A DNA stretch of 64,000 nucleotides, taken from assembly GCF_037265215.1 (NCBI RefSeq), contig NZ_CP147737.1, positions 3,380,001 to 3,444,000 of the forward strand, read 5' to 3'. The notes below the pieces were generated by a model, which had not been told where the DNA came from, searched no databases, and was given only the letters and a program-made list of their open reading frames with translations. This DNA comes from Xenorhabdus griffiniae (lineage in GTDB: Bacteria > Pseudomonadota > Gammaproteobacteria > Enterobacterales > Enterobacteriaceae). Within the stretch, counting starts at the first letter, position 1. Every line of letters starts with the position of its first letter. Below are positions 49,743 to 56,977 of this stretch, in pieces. Position numbers and translations under genes: made by a program.

Positions 49743-49790
49743 GGAAAAATGATAAGTTGGCTATTCCACAGTCAAAAAGGAATAAGAAAA
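49701..49790 (+). promoter_or_regulatory. Shared moron leader, copy 1
   Basis: AACCAC (49701) and GTGGTT (ending 49723) form a stem around CTCAGGCGGCA, followed by TTGGCTATTCCACAGTC and an AAAAAGGA ribosome site. The distance from stem to ATG is 90 bases. Copies 2 and 3 are at 50343 and 51001. Confidence 0.7.
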
Positions 49791-50075
49791 ATGGCAAATT
49801 TCACTGTTCGCGTTGAGTTGCACAATGCAAACTCCAAGGATTATGATAGGCTGCATGAGAAAATGGAAAATGCAGGGTTTGAACGCGCGATCACCACTGA
49901 AAGCGGCAGGGTTTTTCAACTGCCAGATGCGGAGTACTCAATTTCTAGCACAAAATCCACACAGGAAGTTTGTGATTTAGCGCGAGATACAGCAAAGAAA
50001 ATAAAATCTAATCCATCTATTCTTGTCACTAAATCAAACGGAACCAGAAGATGGTCTGGTTTGGATGAAGACTAA
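49791..50075 (+). CDS. GhoS-like (DUF2622) small protein, rightward unit 1
   Basis: 94 residues from MANFTVRVELHNANSKDYDR; an upstream in-frame ATG at 49749 lacks a ribosome site while this one has AAGGA about ten bases before it. The short alpha/beta fold with LPDAEYSI and ILVTKSNGTRRW resembles proteins I recall as DUF2622, the family of the GhoS mRNA endonuclease antitoxin. No GhoT-like toxin is next to it. It runs against the surrounding leftward operon and has its own conserved leader. Confidence 0.7.
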   Translation: MANFTVRVELHNANSKDYDRLHEKMENAGFERAITTESGRVFQLPDAEYSISSTKSTQEVCDLARDTAKKIKSNPSILVTKSNGTRRWSGLDED

Positions 50076-50281
50076 TCTTCAGCTTCAGGTTCATCATCAC
50101 CATCTCCTCGTTTTGGGTTTTCTGTTTCAAGAGCGATAAAACTATCTCTAATATTCCGGGCGATGTATTTCGCCCTATCATTATCGATATAGCAGCGAGA
50201 CTCCATTTCTATATTAATTACATTTACCAGAGCTTCCCGCGCTGCTTGTTGTGATTCAAGTGTCAATTCTTCAAATTTCAT
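50072..50281 (-). CDS. Unknown acidic phage protein (69 residues)
   Basis: Helical, starts MKFEELTLESQQAAREALVN and ends in an acidic tail (GDGDDEPEAED). AGGAGATAGAC precedes the ATG. Its stop overlaps that of the convergent unit 1 gene by four bases. Confidence 0.65.
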   Translation of the reverse strand: MKFEELTLESQQAAREALVNVINIEMESRCYIDNDRAKYIARNIRDSFIALETENPKRGDGDDEPEAED

Positions 50282-50342
50282 GTCTATCTCCTGTTGTTTA
50301 ACATTTCGCTGTTACTGTTGTTGATTTGATGTGCCTGCTTTT

Positions 50343-50429
50343 AACCACATCAGGCGAGGTGGTTCTGCTACTCCCCAGCAACAAAATCGTTTATAATTCA
50401 ATCTCCCCAGCAAACAAAAAGGACAAATA
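50343..50429 (+). promoter_or_regulatory. Shared moron leader, copy 2
   Basis: AACCACATCAGGCGAGGTGGTT (stem ends AACCAC/GTGGTT-like) followed by a -10 box TATAAT (50392-50397), then TTCAATCTCCCC and AAAAAGGA. The -10 motif and the TTCAATCTCC stretch are shared with copy 3. Distance from stem to ATG is 87 bases. Confidence 0.75.
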
Positions 50430-50933
50430 ATGACCACGCCATCAGAGAGGCAAGATATGATTATCCGCGCAATGAATGACAGAGAGTATTTAATGAGTCC
50501 GATAAGCACTGAAAAATTTCAGTATCTTACTGATGAGCTTGGTGAGGAAAAATTAGCGAAAGATCTGAGTTACCTTCAATCTATTGGATTAGTTCAATTA
50601 GGTGCGGTTGAGATTGGCACTACCGATGATGAGCCTTATTCATTTAATCTTAACAAGATGGCATTAACTGCTGCGGGTGTTGACTATGCCAATATGGACA
50701 CCATCGGAAATAAAATCAACACGGTAACTATCAAGATTCACCAAAATACCCTTGAGCAGATTGAAACCATTATTATGTCTGCTAATTTGCCTGAGTCAGA
50801 AAAGAAAACCCTTTTGCAATTGGTGAAAGAAAAGGGTGCTGAATCTGTTGTTGGCAAGTGTGTTGATACACTATTTGCTAATGCTAGCGCTGCAACACAA
50901 GTTCTTTCTGAGTTGGCGAAGAGTGTATTCTAA
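50430..50933 (+). CDS. Unknown phage protein, rightward unit 2 (167 residues)
   Basis: The N-terminal ~90 residues look like a winged-helix fold (MIIRAMNDREYLM, EEKLAKDLSYLQSIGLVQLG). The C-terminal ~70 are helical and end in TQVLSELAKSVF. Not recognised. The ribosome site AAGGA is seven bases upstream. It is a single-gene unit with its own leader and terminator, typical of a moron. Confidence 0.68.
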   Translation: MTTPSERQDMIIRAMNDREYLMSPISTEKFQYLTDELGEEKLAKDLSYLQSIGLVQLGAVEIGTTDDEPYSFNLNKMALTAAGVDYANMDTIGNKINTVTIKIHQNTLEQIETIIMSANLPESEKKTLLQLVKEKGAESVVGKCVDTLFANASAATQVLSELAKSVF

Positions 50934-50946
50934 ACCCTCGCACTAA

Positions 50947-50982
50947 CCCCGCCGCTTTCTAGTCTACGGCGGGGATATTTTT
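50947..50982 (+). terminator. Terminator of rightward unit 2
   Basis: CCCCGCCG (50947-50954) pairs with CGGCGGGG (50967-50974), followed by ATATTTTTAA. A related element with the same lead-in (TAAACCCTCGCACT) follows unit 3 at about 51583-51612. Confidence 0.85.
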
Positions 50983-51000
50983 AAATATGCCTGCATATTT

Positions 51001-51092
51001 AACCACCTCAGACGGCAGTGGTTCTTCGTATTCCCCAACACAAAGAAATCGGCTATTATTCAATCTCCCTAACACTAAGAAGGATTGAATTA
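51001..51092 (+). promoter_or_regulatory. Shared moron leader, copy 3
   Basis: AACCACCTCAGACGGCAGTGGTT (51001-51023), a -10-like TATTAT (51054-51059) within GGCTATTATTCAATCTCCC, then an AAGAAGGA ribosome site. The distance from stem to ATG is 92 bases. Confidence 0.75.
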
Positions 51093-51503
51093 ATGGATAT
51101 AGGTTTATTTATTTCTTCTGTCAAAAATGCCCTTGGTACTCTTTCGACTATTCAAACGAACGAGGTACTCAGAGAGAGAATCACTTTCATCTACGAGCAA
51201 ATTGAAGTAATTCAAAAAGCCAATGAAGCGACCGAGAAAGAACTTGCCGAGCTTAAAATAAAGAACTGCGAACTTGAGAAGGAAGTAGCGAGTTATCGGG
51301 AAAAGGATCAATTTATCCAGCACATGGGAGCGACCTTTAGAAAAGATTCCTCTGGCGGCTACATTAGGGCTGTGTATTGTCCCAATTGTCTTAAAGCGGT
51401 CGGTAGTGGATTCCCTAATTTTCCTTACCATTGTGGCTCCTGTGGTTGGTCATCTGAATTTGAGGGTGGAGATCTTGAATCAATAATGAAAACCCTCCCA
51501 TAA
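51093..51503 (+). CDS. Coiled-coil and zinc-ribbon protein, rightward unit 3
   Basis: 136 residues from MDIGLFISSVKNALGTLSTI, the start with AGAAGGA eight bases upstream. Residues about 28-75 form a strong coiled coil (TEKELAELKIKNCELEKEVA). The C-terminal part has CPNCLKAVGSG and CGSCGW, a four-cysteine zinc ribbon. Similar layouts occur in small phage and defence-island proteins of unknown role. It has its own leader and terminator-like element. Confidence 0.7.
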   Translation: MDIGLFISSVKNALGTLSTIQTNEVLRERITFIYEQIEVIQKANEATEKELAELKIKNCELEKEVASYREKDQFIQHMGATFRKDSSGGYIRAVYCPNCLKAVGSGFPNFPYHCGSCGWSSEFEGGDLESIMKTLP

Positions 51504-51567
51504 CTTACTCCTCATAGCCCACTCATCGAATGGGATATAATTAGCATTTGAGTCAGCCGCATAAGTG

Positions 51568-51879
51568 TTAAACCCTCGCACTCACCCCGCCCGATTCCAA
51601 TCTACGGCGGGACTTGGTTTTGGTTGAATAAAGTGCCACTTCACTCATGCAGCAAGATCCGCTGCCGTTGTCGTTCTTAGTATCTTTCTTCAACTCAATC
51701 ATTAATTGTGCCAGTACATCAATTTCATCTACTGGCTTAATGATTGAATCCCAAATTTCTTCCACTGAGCGGCTTTGGAGTTTCTGCGCTGTCTCCTGTT
51801 GTTTCTTTGCCAAGAAAGCCGCTCTACGCTCATAACGACGAGCTGCGTAGTCACTCCGTATAACGGTTACTGTTGTCAT
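51568..51879 (-). CDS. N-like transcription antitermination protein
   Basis: 103 residues; first gene of the leftward operon after the operator/promoter and nutL. The N-terminus has an arginine-rich motif (ARRYERRAAFLAKKQQE, R14, R15, R18, R19) like the RNA-binding motif of lambdoid N proteins. The start MTTVTVIRSDY and the C-terminal GSGSCCMSEVALYSTKTKSR recall P22 N in order and spacing. N binds boxB RNA and, with NusA and host factors, lets RNA polymerase pass terminators. GGAGGCGAT precedes the ATG. The assignment rests on motif, position and matching nut sites. Confidence 0.72.
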   Translation of the reverse strand: MTTVTVIRSDYAARRYERRAAFLAKKQQETAQKLQSRSVEEIWDSIIKPVDEIDVLAQLMIELKKDTKNDNGSGSCCMSEVALYSTKTKSRRRLESGGVSARV

Positions 51880-51959
51880 ATCGCCTCCGTAAGTAAGTTT
51901 TGGTGGTGTAGTCGTTCACCTTATTTCCACTACACCCCAAAACCTACTCAGTGGTGGTT

Positions 51960-52000
51960 GATTCAAGAATGCCTGAATCTGTTCCATAATGTTAAAGAGC
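51960..52000 (-). promoter_or_regulatory. nutL-like site
   Basis: On the minus strand, boxA GCTCTTTAACA (52000-51990), ten bases, then the hairpin GATTCAGGCATTCTTGAATC (51979-51960) with a 6-bp stem and loop GGCATTCT. The same arrangement lies after cro at 53149-53188. It is between the leftward promoter and the N-like gene. Confidence 0.72.
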
Positions 52001-52073
52001 GGTGTCGAGTCATCCAGTTCTTCTTATGCCACTGGCGGCTACTTCGTGGGCGTCCTGCCTGTTCGATGTAATT

Positions 52074-52102
52074 AATTTAAGATATCTTAAATTTAAAGTC
52101 AA
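52074..52102 (-). promoter_or_regulatory. Leftward early promoter with operator (PL/OL)
   Basis: On the minus strand TTGACT (52102-52097), 17 bases, TAAATT (52079-52074). The spacer contains the perfect 14-bp palindrome TTAAGATATCTTAA (52077-52090), identical to one at 52876-52889 next to cI. The 340-base stretch 51880-52219 holds this and nutL and no gene. Confidence 0.7.
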
Positions 52103-52219
52103 TAGTGAGTTTAAGAAAACTATAATTTAATTACAGTGAATTCCGTATAGTAATGAATTAAAGGGAAATTAAGATTGATCTCAGATAGCCACCTTAGCGG
52201 TGGCCTTCAAGGTGAGGGG

Positions 52220-52873
52220 TTAAAAATCTTCGCAGTTATCTATATATCTAACAGCTTTTACGATGGCACTGACGTATTGGATTTTGTCTATCTCTGAGCG
52301 CTCCATAGTGATGGGCCTATGATCGCTATTTATACTGCTAAACTGATACTTTCCATCTCGTGTTTCACCGAATATTTTTATCATATTGTGCCCATTTTTA
52401 GTTCTAACAAATACCTCATCGCCATGATGTACTGGTGTGTTTGGTTCTACAACAACAAACTCACCAGACTGAATGCGAGGCCACATACTATCCCCTTTTA
52501 CCTTGAGGCTATAGGCATCCCTATCATCGCTGTAAATGCGCAGCCAACCGTTATGTTCTTCCACCATATCAACTGCACCATCTAAACCTAGTACCGCTTC
52601 ACCTACAACTTTGACTAATCCATTTTTTAATCTTCCTGCATACTCTAGATCGGGCTTTTTCTGGGGTTGTTCCTCTCCTTTTAATATGTAATGAGCTGAG
52701 CATTGAAGCGCCGAGGCTAAGGATAGAAGATTGTCCCCTTTAGGTTCCGTCTCCTCTTTTTCCCACTGCGAAATAGCACCGTGCGAAACCCCAACTAACT
52801 TAGCTAGTTGTTTTTGGGTGAAATTTAACTCTTTCCTGCGCAACCTAATGCGGTGACCGATATTCGTTTTCAT
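52220..52873 (-). CDS. CI-type repressor with S24 peptidase domain
   Basis: 217 residues. An N-terminal helix-turn-helix (about 8-62, FTQKQLAKLVGVSHGAISQWE) is followed by a LexA/S24 domain with catalytic S129 (GDSMWP) and K166 (HNMIKIFGE). It should repress the early promoters and maintain lysogeny. No Ala-Gly cleavage pair lies at the usual 35-40 residues before the serine; the only AG is A79-G80. The ATG has no ribosome site and the operator palindrome lies three bases upstream, as in leaderless or weakly translated lambdoid cI from PRM. Confidence 0.92.
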   Translation of the reverse strand: MKTNIGHRIRLRRKELNFTQKQLAKLVGVSHGAISQWEKEETEPKGDNLLSLASALQCSAHYILKGEEQPQKKPDLEYAGRLKNGLVKVVGEAVLGLDGAVDMVEEHNGWLRIYSDDRDAYSLKVKGDSMWPRIQSGEFVVVEPNTPVHHGDEVFVRTKNGHNMIKIFGETRDGKYQFSSINSDHRPITMERSEIDKIQYVSAIVKAVRYIDNCEDF

Positions 52874-52875
52874 AA

Positions 52876-52924
52876 TTAAGATATCTTAAATCCCATTGAC
52901 TTAAGATTCCTTTAATCTCATAAT
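52876..52924 (+). promoter_or_regulatory. Rightward early promoter with operators (PR/OR)
   Basis: TTGACT (52896-52901), 17 bases, CATAAT (52919-52924). One operator is the perfect palindrome TTAAGATATCTTAA (52876-52889). A second, imperfect site TTAAGATTCCTTTAA (52901-52915) lies between -35 and -10. The region divides cI and cro. Confidence 0.75.
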
Positions 52925-52956
52925 TATAGAGTTCTTGAAAAATGGAGGTTTAAAAA

Positions 52957-53142
52957 GTGCTCAAAGATGAAGCAATAAAATTTTTCGGTAGTCAGAGAGC
53001 TATAGCTGAAAAACTGAACGTGTCCGACGCCGCAGTTTCTCAATGGAAAGAAATCATTCCTGAGCGTGCTGCTCTCAAATTAAACAAGATCACTAACGGT
53101 AAACTGAAATACAAGCCGAACTTATATAGTAAAGCTGTGTAG
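52957..53142 (+). CDS. Cro-like repressor
   Basis: 61-residue helix-turn-helix protein (KFFGSQRAIAEKLNVSDAAVSQWKE) of the size and position of lambdoid Cro, first gene of the rightward operon. The GTG start follows GGAGG at seven bases. It should bind the same operators as CI and favour lytic growth. Confidence 0.88.
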   Translation: MLKDEAIKFFGSQRAIAEKLNVSDAAVSQWKEIIPERAALKLNKITNGKLKYKPNLYSKAV

Positions 53143-53148
53143 TAACAA

Positions 53149-53188
53149 GCTCTTTAACATTACAGACCGCTCTAGGCACTCTTGGAGC
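53149..53188 (+). promoter_or_regulatory. nutR-like site
   Basis: BoxA GCTCTTTAACA (53149-53159), nine bases, then the hairpin GCTCTAGGCACTCTTGGAGC (53169-53188) with a 6-bp stem (one wobble) and loop GGCACTCT. It matches nutL in boxA, spacing and loop. A further small hairpin CTATCTCAGGATAG follows at 53202-53215. Confidence 0.75.
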
Positions 53189-53350
53189 AACTCACTATCA
53201 CCTATCTCAGGATAGTTGATCTCTCTTTTTATTTTCTAAACAAAGTCTAACTGTCATTTCACTTTAGGAATTTTACGGATGAGAAAAGTAATGAACAAAG
53301 TATCAATCAACTATGACGGGGAAACAATCGACATTTCCCCGATAAAGATG

Positions 53351-53650
53351 TCAACGGCTGCGGAGATAATCAGCCGCTTTAGCGCTGGCAAAATATCTGC
53401 GACCTTCGGAATTGACCCCCTTTTCATGACGACGACAGAAATCGACGAAACTGTTGGTGCTCTCTGCATATGCCCGAACGACGATTACGCCACTGCTTTC
53501 CGTTTTTTGAATGAGTTTCTCATTGAGTTGTTCCCATTCCTCGAAAGTCGCGGGAAATCCTTGTGCATCAGTAAAGATATTTAGGAATTCATGATATTGC
53601 GATTCGTCTTTGTAGCAAAAAACACCAGCAGCTTCTACCTGCATAGACAT
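53351..53650 (-). CDS. Unknown protein on the opposite strand within the rightward early region
   Basis: 99 residues from MSMQVEAAGVFCYKDESQYH, with a strong AAGGAGG ribosome site six bases upstream. No recognised domain; the end NSEGRRYFASAKAADYL recalls conserved small prophage proteins of unknown function. It lies between cro and the replication genes but runs leftward toward cro, so it is antisense to the early rightward transcript. A rightward frame (53279-53584) overlaps it but lacks a good ribosome site. Confidence 0.6.
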   Translation of the reverse strand: MSMQVEAAGVFCYKDESQYHEFLNIFTDAQGFPATFEEWEQLNEKLIQKTESSGVIVVRAYAESTNSFVDFCRRHEKGVNSEGRRYFASAKAADYLRSR

Positions 53651-53718
53651 GTCGAACCTCCTTCGGTTCTTAGTTGTGGAAAACCAAGAATAAATCGAAT
53701 GATGGTTCGGCACCAGTG

Positions 53719-53753
53719 ACAAAAAGAAAAACCCCAGTTGCGCGAACAACTGA
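53719..53753 (-). terminator. Terminator-like hairpin upstream of the 99-residue gene
   Basis: CAGTTG (53734-53739) and CAACTG (53746-53751), with flanking C/G pairs, are followed on the minus strand by TTTTTCTTTTT. It would stop leftward transcription from entering the replication-side region's neighbour at 53650. Confidence 0.6.
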
Positions 53754-53839
53754 GGTCTCTGAAATGCAACTTGAGATGTCGATTTAACGACACGAGGTAT
53801 GCAAGCCCCTCAAAACAACATTTCACAGGAGAATTATAC

Positions 53840-54007
53840 ATGAAAAACAAATTTAATCACAGCGGCGTGCATAAAAATAATGCGCGTGACCAGGTAGCCC
53901 GTCAGGTTACTGAGCAGGGAGTTAAAAAACTGCGGGGTGCTCTGGAGGATGCCAAGTTGCGTCTGGAGCATCGTGAGGAACTGACCGGAGGCGCACGCCA
54001 TGAGTAA
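53840..54007 (+). CDS. Unknown small protein upstream of O (55 residues)
   Basis: Basic, helical protein from MKNKFNHSGVHKNNARDQVA, with AGGAGA eight bases upstream. Its stop overlaps the O gene start (ATGA), so it is coupled to replication initiation. It takes the place of cII but shows no CII-like DNA-binding motif. Confidence 0.65.
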   Translation: MKNKFNHSGVHKNNARDQVARQVTEQGVKKLRGALEDAKLRLEHREELTGGARHE

Positions 54008-55076
54008 CGTTGCAAGGCTTGATGACTATCGGCCTCGCCCTGAGGCGATGGAGAGGAAAGTGGCTGATGTTGACGATGGATTCACACGGATAGCCAATGA
54101 ATTACTGGAATCTATAGCGAGTTCAGATCTTACAGCCAGACAGTTAAAAGTCATGCTGGCAATTATCAGAAAGACATACGGCTTCGGTAAAAAATCTGAT
54201 CGTATTGCTGATTCTCAAGTGGCAGAAATCACAGGCTTATCCAGACAAAATGTGAACAAGGCAAAAAATGAATTAATTTCAATGCGTTTTTTGATTATTG
54301 ATGGTAACAAAATAGGGGTAAACAAAGCCACAACAGAGTGGATTAATCAATCTAGAGACAGTGTCTCTAATTTGAAGACAAAAAATGTCTCTAACTTAGA
54401 GACAGACGATGTCTCCAATGTAGAGACACACAAAAGAAATACTTTAAAGAAAAAAGAAAAGATCCCCCTAACCCCCACAGGGGAAGAAAATCTCGCTCTC
54501 GAAATATTGGATTATTTTAACCAGCTTACCAACTCACGATTTCAATCAACGACTCCAATCCTGAAAGCGCTCTCCACTGTGAAGAGCAAAGGGGAGTGCT
54601 ACACGCCAGATGAAATCAAGTTGGTCATTGAATGGGCGGTAACCCAATGGAAGTACGGAGAGAAACTAAAACCTGAAAACCTGTTCCGCATGACCCGATT
54701 CGATGGCTACCTATCAGACGCGGTTAAGTGGAAAGAGCGAATTGACAGAAACCCTACTGACTGCCCTCATGCAGAACTCATCACCCTCTGGAATAACAAG
54801 ATCCCTGCTCGAAGCGTCGATGCTCAGGAATGGACATCACGCAGGCCTGCCTACCGGAATCTGGAAACCGTGTGGAACGGTAAAACCAACAAAGGGAGCT
54901 GGCGAGAGGTTCAGCACATGGCGACATGCTTTGAGCTGATCAGTCAGTCATCCCTGTTCAGCCAACTGGAGGAGAAACCGTGGCTAACACTGGATTGGAT
55001 ACTCAAGCCAGAAAACTGGCCGCAGGTTTACGAACAGGCAAAACGGGAACATATCGCACGACGCAACGGGGGTTAA
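54000..55076 (+). CDS. Phage replication initiator, O-like
   Basis: 358 residues. The N-terminal domain (about 20-118, with DDGFTRIANELLESIASSDL and VAEITGLSRQNVNKAKNEL) is the winged-helix replication protein O domain. A repetitive linker (about 119-150) is encoded by the iterons. A second domain (about 165-245, EILDYFNQLTNSRFQ, LFRMTRFDGYLSDAVKW) resembles the Phg_2220_C domain of phage replisome organisers. It binds the origin and loads the helicase encoded next. The stop is two bases before the helicase ATG. Confidence 0.9.
   Translation: MSNVARLDDYRPRPEAMERKVADVDDGFTRIANELLESIASSDLTARQLKVMLAIIRKTYGFGKKSDRIADSQVAEITGLSRQNVNKAKNELISMRFLIIDGNKIGVNKATTEWINQSRDSVSNLKTKNVSNLETDDVSNVETHKRNTLKKKEKIPLTPTGEENLALEILDYFNQLTNSRFQSTTPILKALSTVKSKGECYTPDEIKLVIEWAVTQWKYGEKLKPENLFRMTRFDGYLSDAVKWKERIDRNPTDCPHAELITLWNNKIPARSVDAQEWTSRRPAYRNLETVWNGKTNKGSWREVQHMATCFELISQSSLFSQLEEKPWLTLDWILKPENWPQVYEQAKREHIARRNGG
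54353..54470 (+). other. Probable phage replication origin with three 24-bp iterons inside O
   Basis: Three 19-bp imperfect palindromes at an exact 24-base period: TGTCTCTAATTTGAAGACA (54362), TGTCTCTAACTTAGAGACA (54386) and TGTCTCCAATGTAGAGACA (54410), with a half site TAGAGACA at 54353. They are followed by an A-rich purine tract (about 54431-54462) suited to strand opening. The layout is that of lambda ori within gene O. In protein the repeats read as VSNL-like units. Confidence 0.82.
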
Positions 55077-55077
55077 C

Positions 55078-56451
55078 ATGGACAAATTTTCTGATATTTA
55101 CACAGAGCAGGCGGTCATTGGCAGTATTTTGATTTCTGGTGATGAACATGCTGACGCGGCAATCAGTGCAGTGGAATCACTGACTGAAAATGATTTCAGT
55201 TCTGTCGCTCACAGGCTGATCCTGAGAGGGTTAAAAAAACTCAATGTAACGGGCAGTAAATTTGATTTGGTTTTGCTAAACAGCGAGCTGGAGCAAAGCG
55301 GTGATGCGGGTCACTGTGGAGGATTTGCCTACATCGCTGAATGCTCAAAGGGCGTACCCAGCCTGCAACTACTGCCTAACTACATCGATAAACTCAAGCA
55401 ACTATCAATGACCCGCCAAATGTTGTCGGTTTTGCACACGGGTATCGCCAGAATCACTGAGGGTGGAGTGAATGCGGTTCAGGATATTGTCGGTGATATT
55501 GAGAACCAGATATCAAATATCGGTAGCGCGAATGATGGTGGAACCGCTCACATCATGGAGGGGGTGGAGGAATCGATAGAAATCATTGAATCGATGATCA
55601 ATGGTGATATCTGGAAACATAAAACTGAGTTTGGGATGCCAGATATTGACCGAGCGTTTGGTGGATTTAACAACACCGATTTTATTGTGATTGGCGGTCG
55701 TCCCGGCATGGGTAAGACCATGATGAGCACAGCAATAACGAAATCGGTCGCATTGAAAAACCGTAAGCCAGTGATGTTTTTCAGTTTGGAAATGCCCAAG
55801 TGGCAAATATCAGAGCGTATTGCATTTCATCATGCGCGTGTTTGTAAACAAGATTTATTGGGTGAAAACTGCTCAAAGGAAATGATGAATGAAGCGTGGG
55901 CAAAACTGGCTCATGCACTAGATGATGTTCAAAAATCATCAATACATACCAATGACAAATCGTCTTTGAGTATCAACCAGATACGAGCAGAAGCCCGACG
56001 GATGCACAAAAAGACTGGCGGCCTTGGACTGATTATTGTTGATTACCTGCAAAAAATGAAAATGACCAATCCCGACAACATGAACCAGTCAGTTGGTGAG
56101 ATCGCTACAGGGTTAAAAAATCTGGCTAAGGAACTAAAATGTCCGGTTGTTGCTCTGGCTCAGTTAAACCGTAATTTGGAGCAGAGAACCAATAAACGGC
56201 CTGTTAACGCAGATCTGAGAGAGTCGGGAATTATTGAGCAAGAAGCTGATGTTATTTTCATGGTGTATCGTGATGATAAATATAATCCCAATACGGAATT
56301 GAAAGGAATTACTGAGATTATCTGTACCAAATCACGTCACGCTCCCGGTGCTGAAAAATCGTATTATTTTACAAACGCGCACGGAGGGTTAGATCCCGCT
56401 GACCTCACTAGAGTTAAATCCGATAGGTATCAAGAAGACATTGAATTTTAA
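55078..56451 (+). CDS. DnaB-type replicative helicase
   Basis: 457 residues. An N-terminal DnaB domain (about 5-105, YTEQAVIGSILIS) and a RecA-like helicase core with Walker A GRPGMGKT (207-214), LGLIIVDYLQKM (Walker B) and PVVALAQLNRNLEQR, then RESGIIEQEADVIFMVYRDD. As in P22, the phage brings its own helicase rather than a lambda P loader. It follows O by two bases. Confidence 0.95.
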   Translation: MDKFSDIYTEQAVIGSILISGDEHADAAISAVESLTENDFSSVAHRLILRGLKKLNVTGSKFDLVLLNSELEQSGDAGHCGGFAYIAECSKGVPSLQLLPNYIDKLKQLSMTRQMLSVLHTGIARITEGGVNAVQDIVGDIENQISNIGSANDGGTAHIMEGVEESIEIIESMINGDIWKHKTEFGMPDIDRAFGGFNNTDFIVIGGRPGMGKTMMSTAITKSVALKNRKPVMFFSLEMPKWQISERIAFHHARVCKQDLLGENCSKEMMNEAWAKLAHALDDVQKSSIHTNDKSSLSINQIRAEARRMHKKTGGLGLIIVDYLQKMKMTNPDNMNQSVGEIATGLKNLAKELKCPVVALAQLNRNLEQRTNKRPVNADLRESGIIEQEADVIFMVYRDDKYNPNTELKGITEIICTKSRHAPGAEKSYYFTNAHGGLDPADLTRVKSDRYQEDIEF

Positions 56452-56559
56452 CCTTAAAAATCTATTGTTATGAATGCTCTAAAACATCACATTAGGTACA
56501 TGTTAATATGAAAATGAACTACAAGATATTTGGGTTAAGTCAATAAAACAGGGGTTGAA

Positions 56560-56922
56560 ATGGAAACAAGAAAGCGCGAATTACTTAAGCTAACCCACAA
56601 ATACAAAGAGTTAAAAGAGCGAATTGAGGAAACATTTGAAAAGGGAAATAAAACTCCTCAGAAATGGCTTGATGAAAAACTTGCTCTTCAAGATGAAATT
56701 TGTGATTTAACTAATTCAACGATAACAGATGAATTAATGGAGAGGGAATCAATGACAGATGAGGCACTGATTTATTTTTTGAAGGAAAAATTACTTATAA
56801 TTACGGCTCAATTAGCAACGGTTAAATGTGATTTTTATCCTGATCAAGAGCGAATCGATAAGGCCATCAGAGCGTCAGCTTATGCCGTTGATACGATAGA
56901 GCGACACCTTCAAAAATTCTAA
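56560..56922 (+). CDS. Unknown coiled-coil phage protein (120 residues)
   Basis: Largely helical, Lys/Glu-rich protein (LLKLTHKYKELKERIEETF) without recognised domains. It follows the helicase after a 108-base gap. Confidence 0.6.
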   Translation: METRKRELLKLTHKYKELKERIEETFEKGNKTPQKWLDEKLALQDEICDLTNSTITDELMERESMTDEALIYFLKEKLLIITAQLATVKCDFYPDQERIDKAIRASAYAVDTIERHLQKF

Positions 56923-56977
56923 CCTCCTTCGCCTGCTATATGCAGGCTTTTTTAACCCCACCGTAAGGACTTTTAGC

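Noticed and set aside
53279..53584. A rightward 101-codon frame between cro and O
   Set aside because: It lacks a good ribosome site and lies almost wholly over the leftward 99-residue gene, which has AAGGAGG. The first 18 codons look protein-like, so it cannot be excluded completely.
54353..54430. Regularly spaced repeats that could suggest a small CRISPR array
   Set aside because: The period is only 24 bases, the repeats lie inside the O reading frame, there are no cas genes, and an origin iteron explanation fits better.
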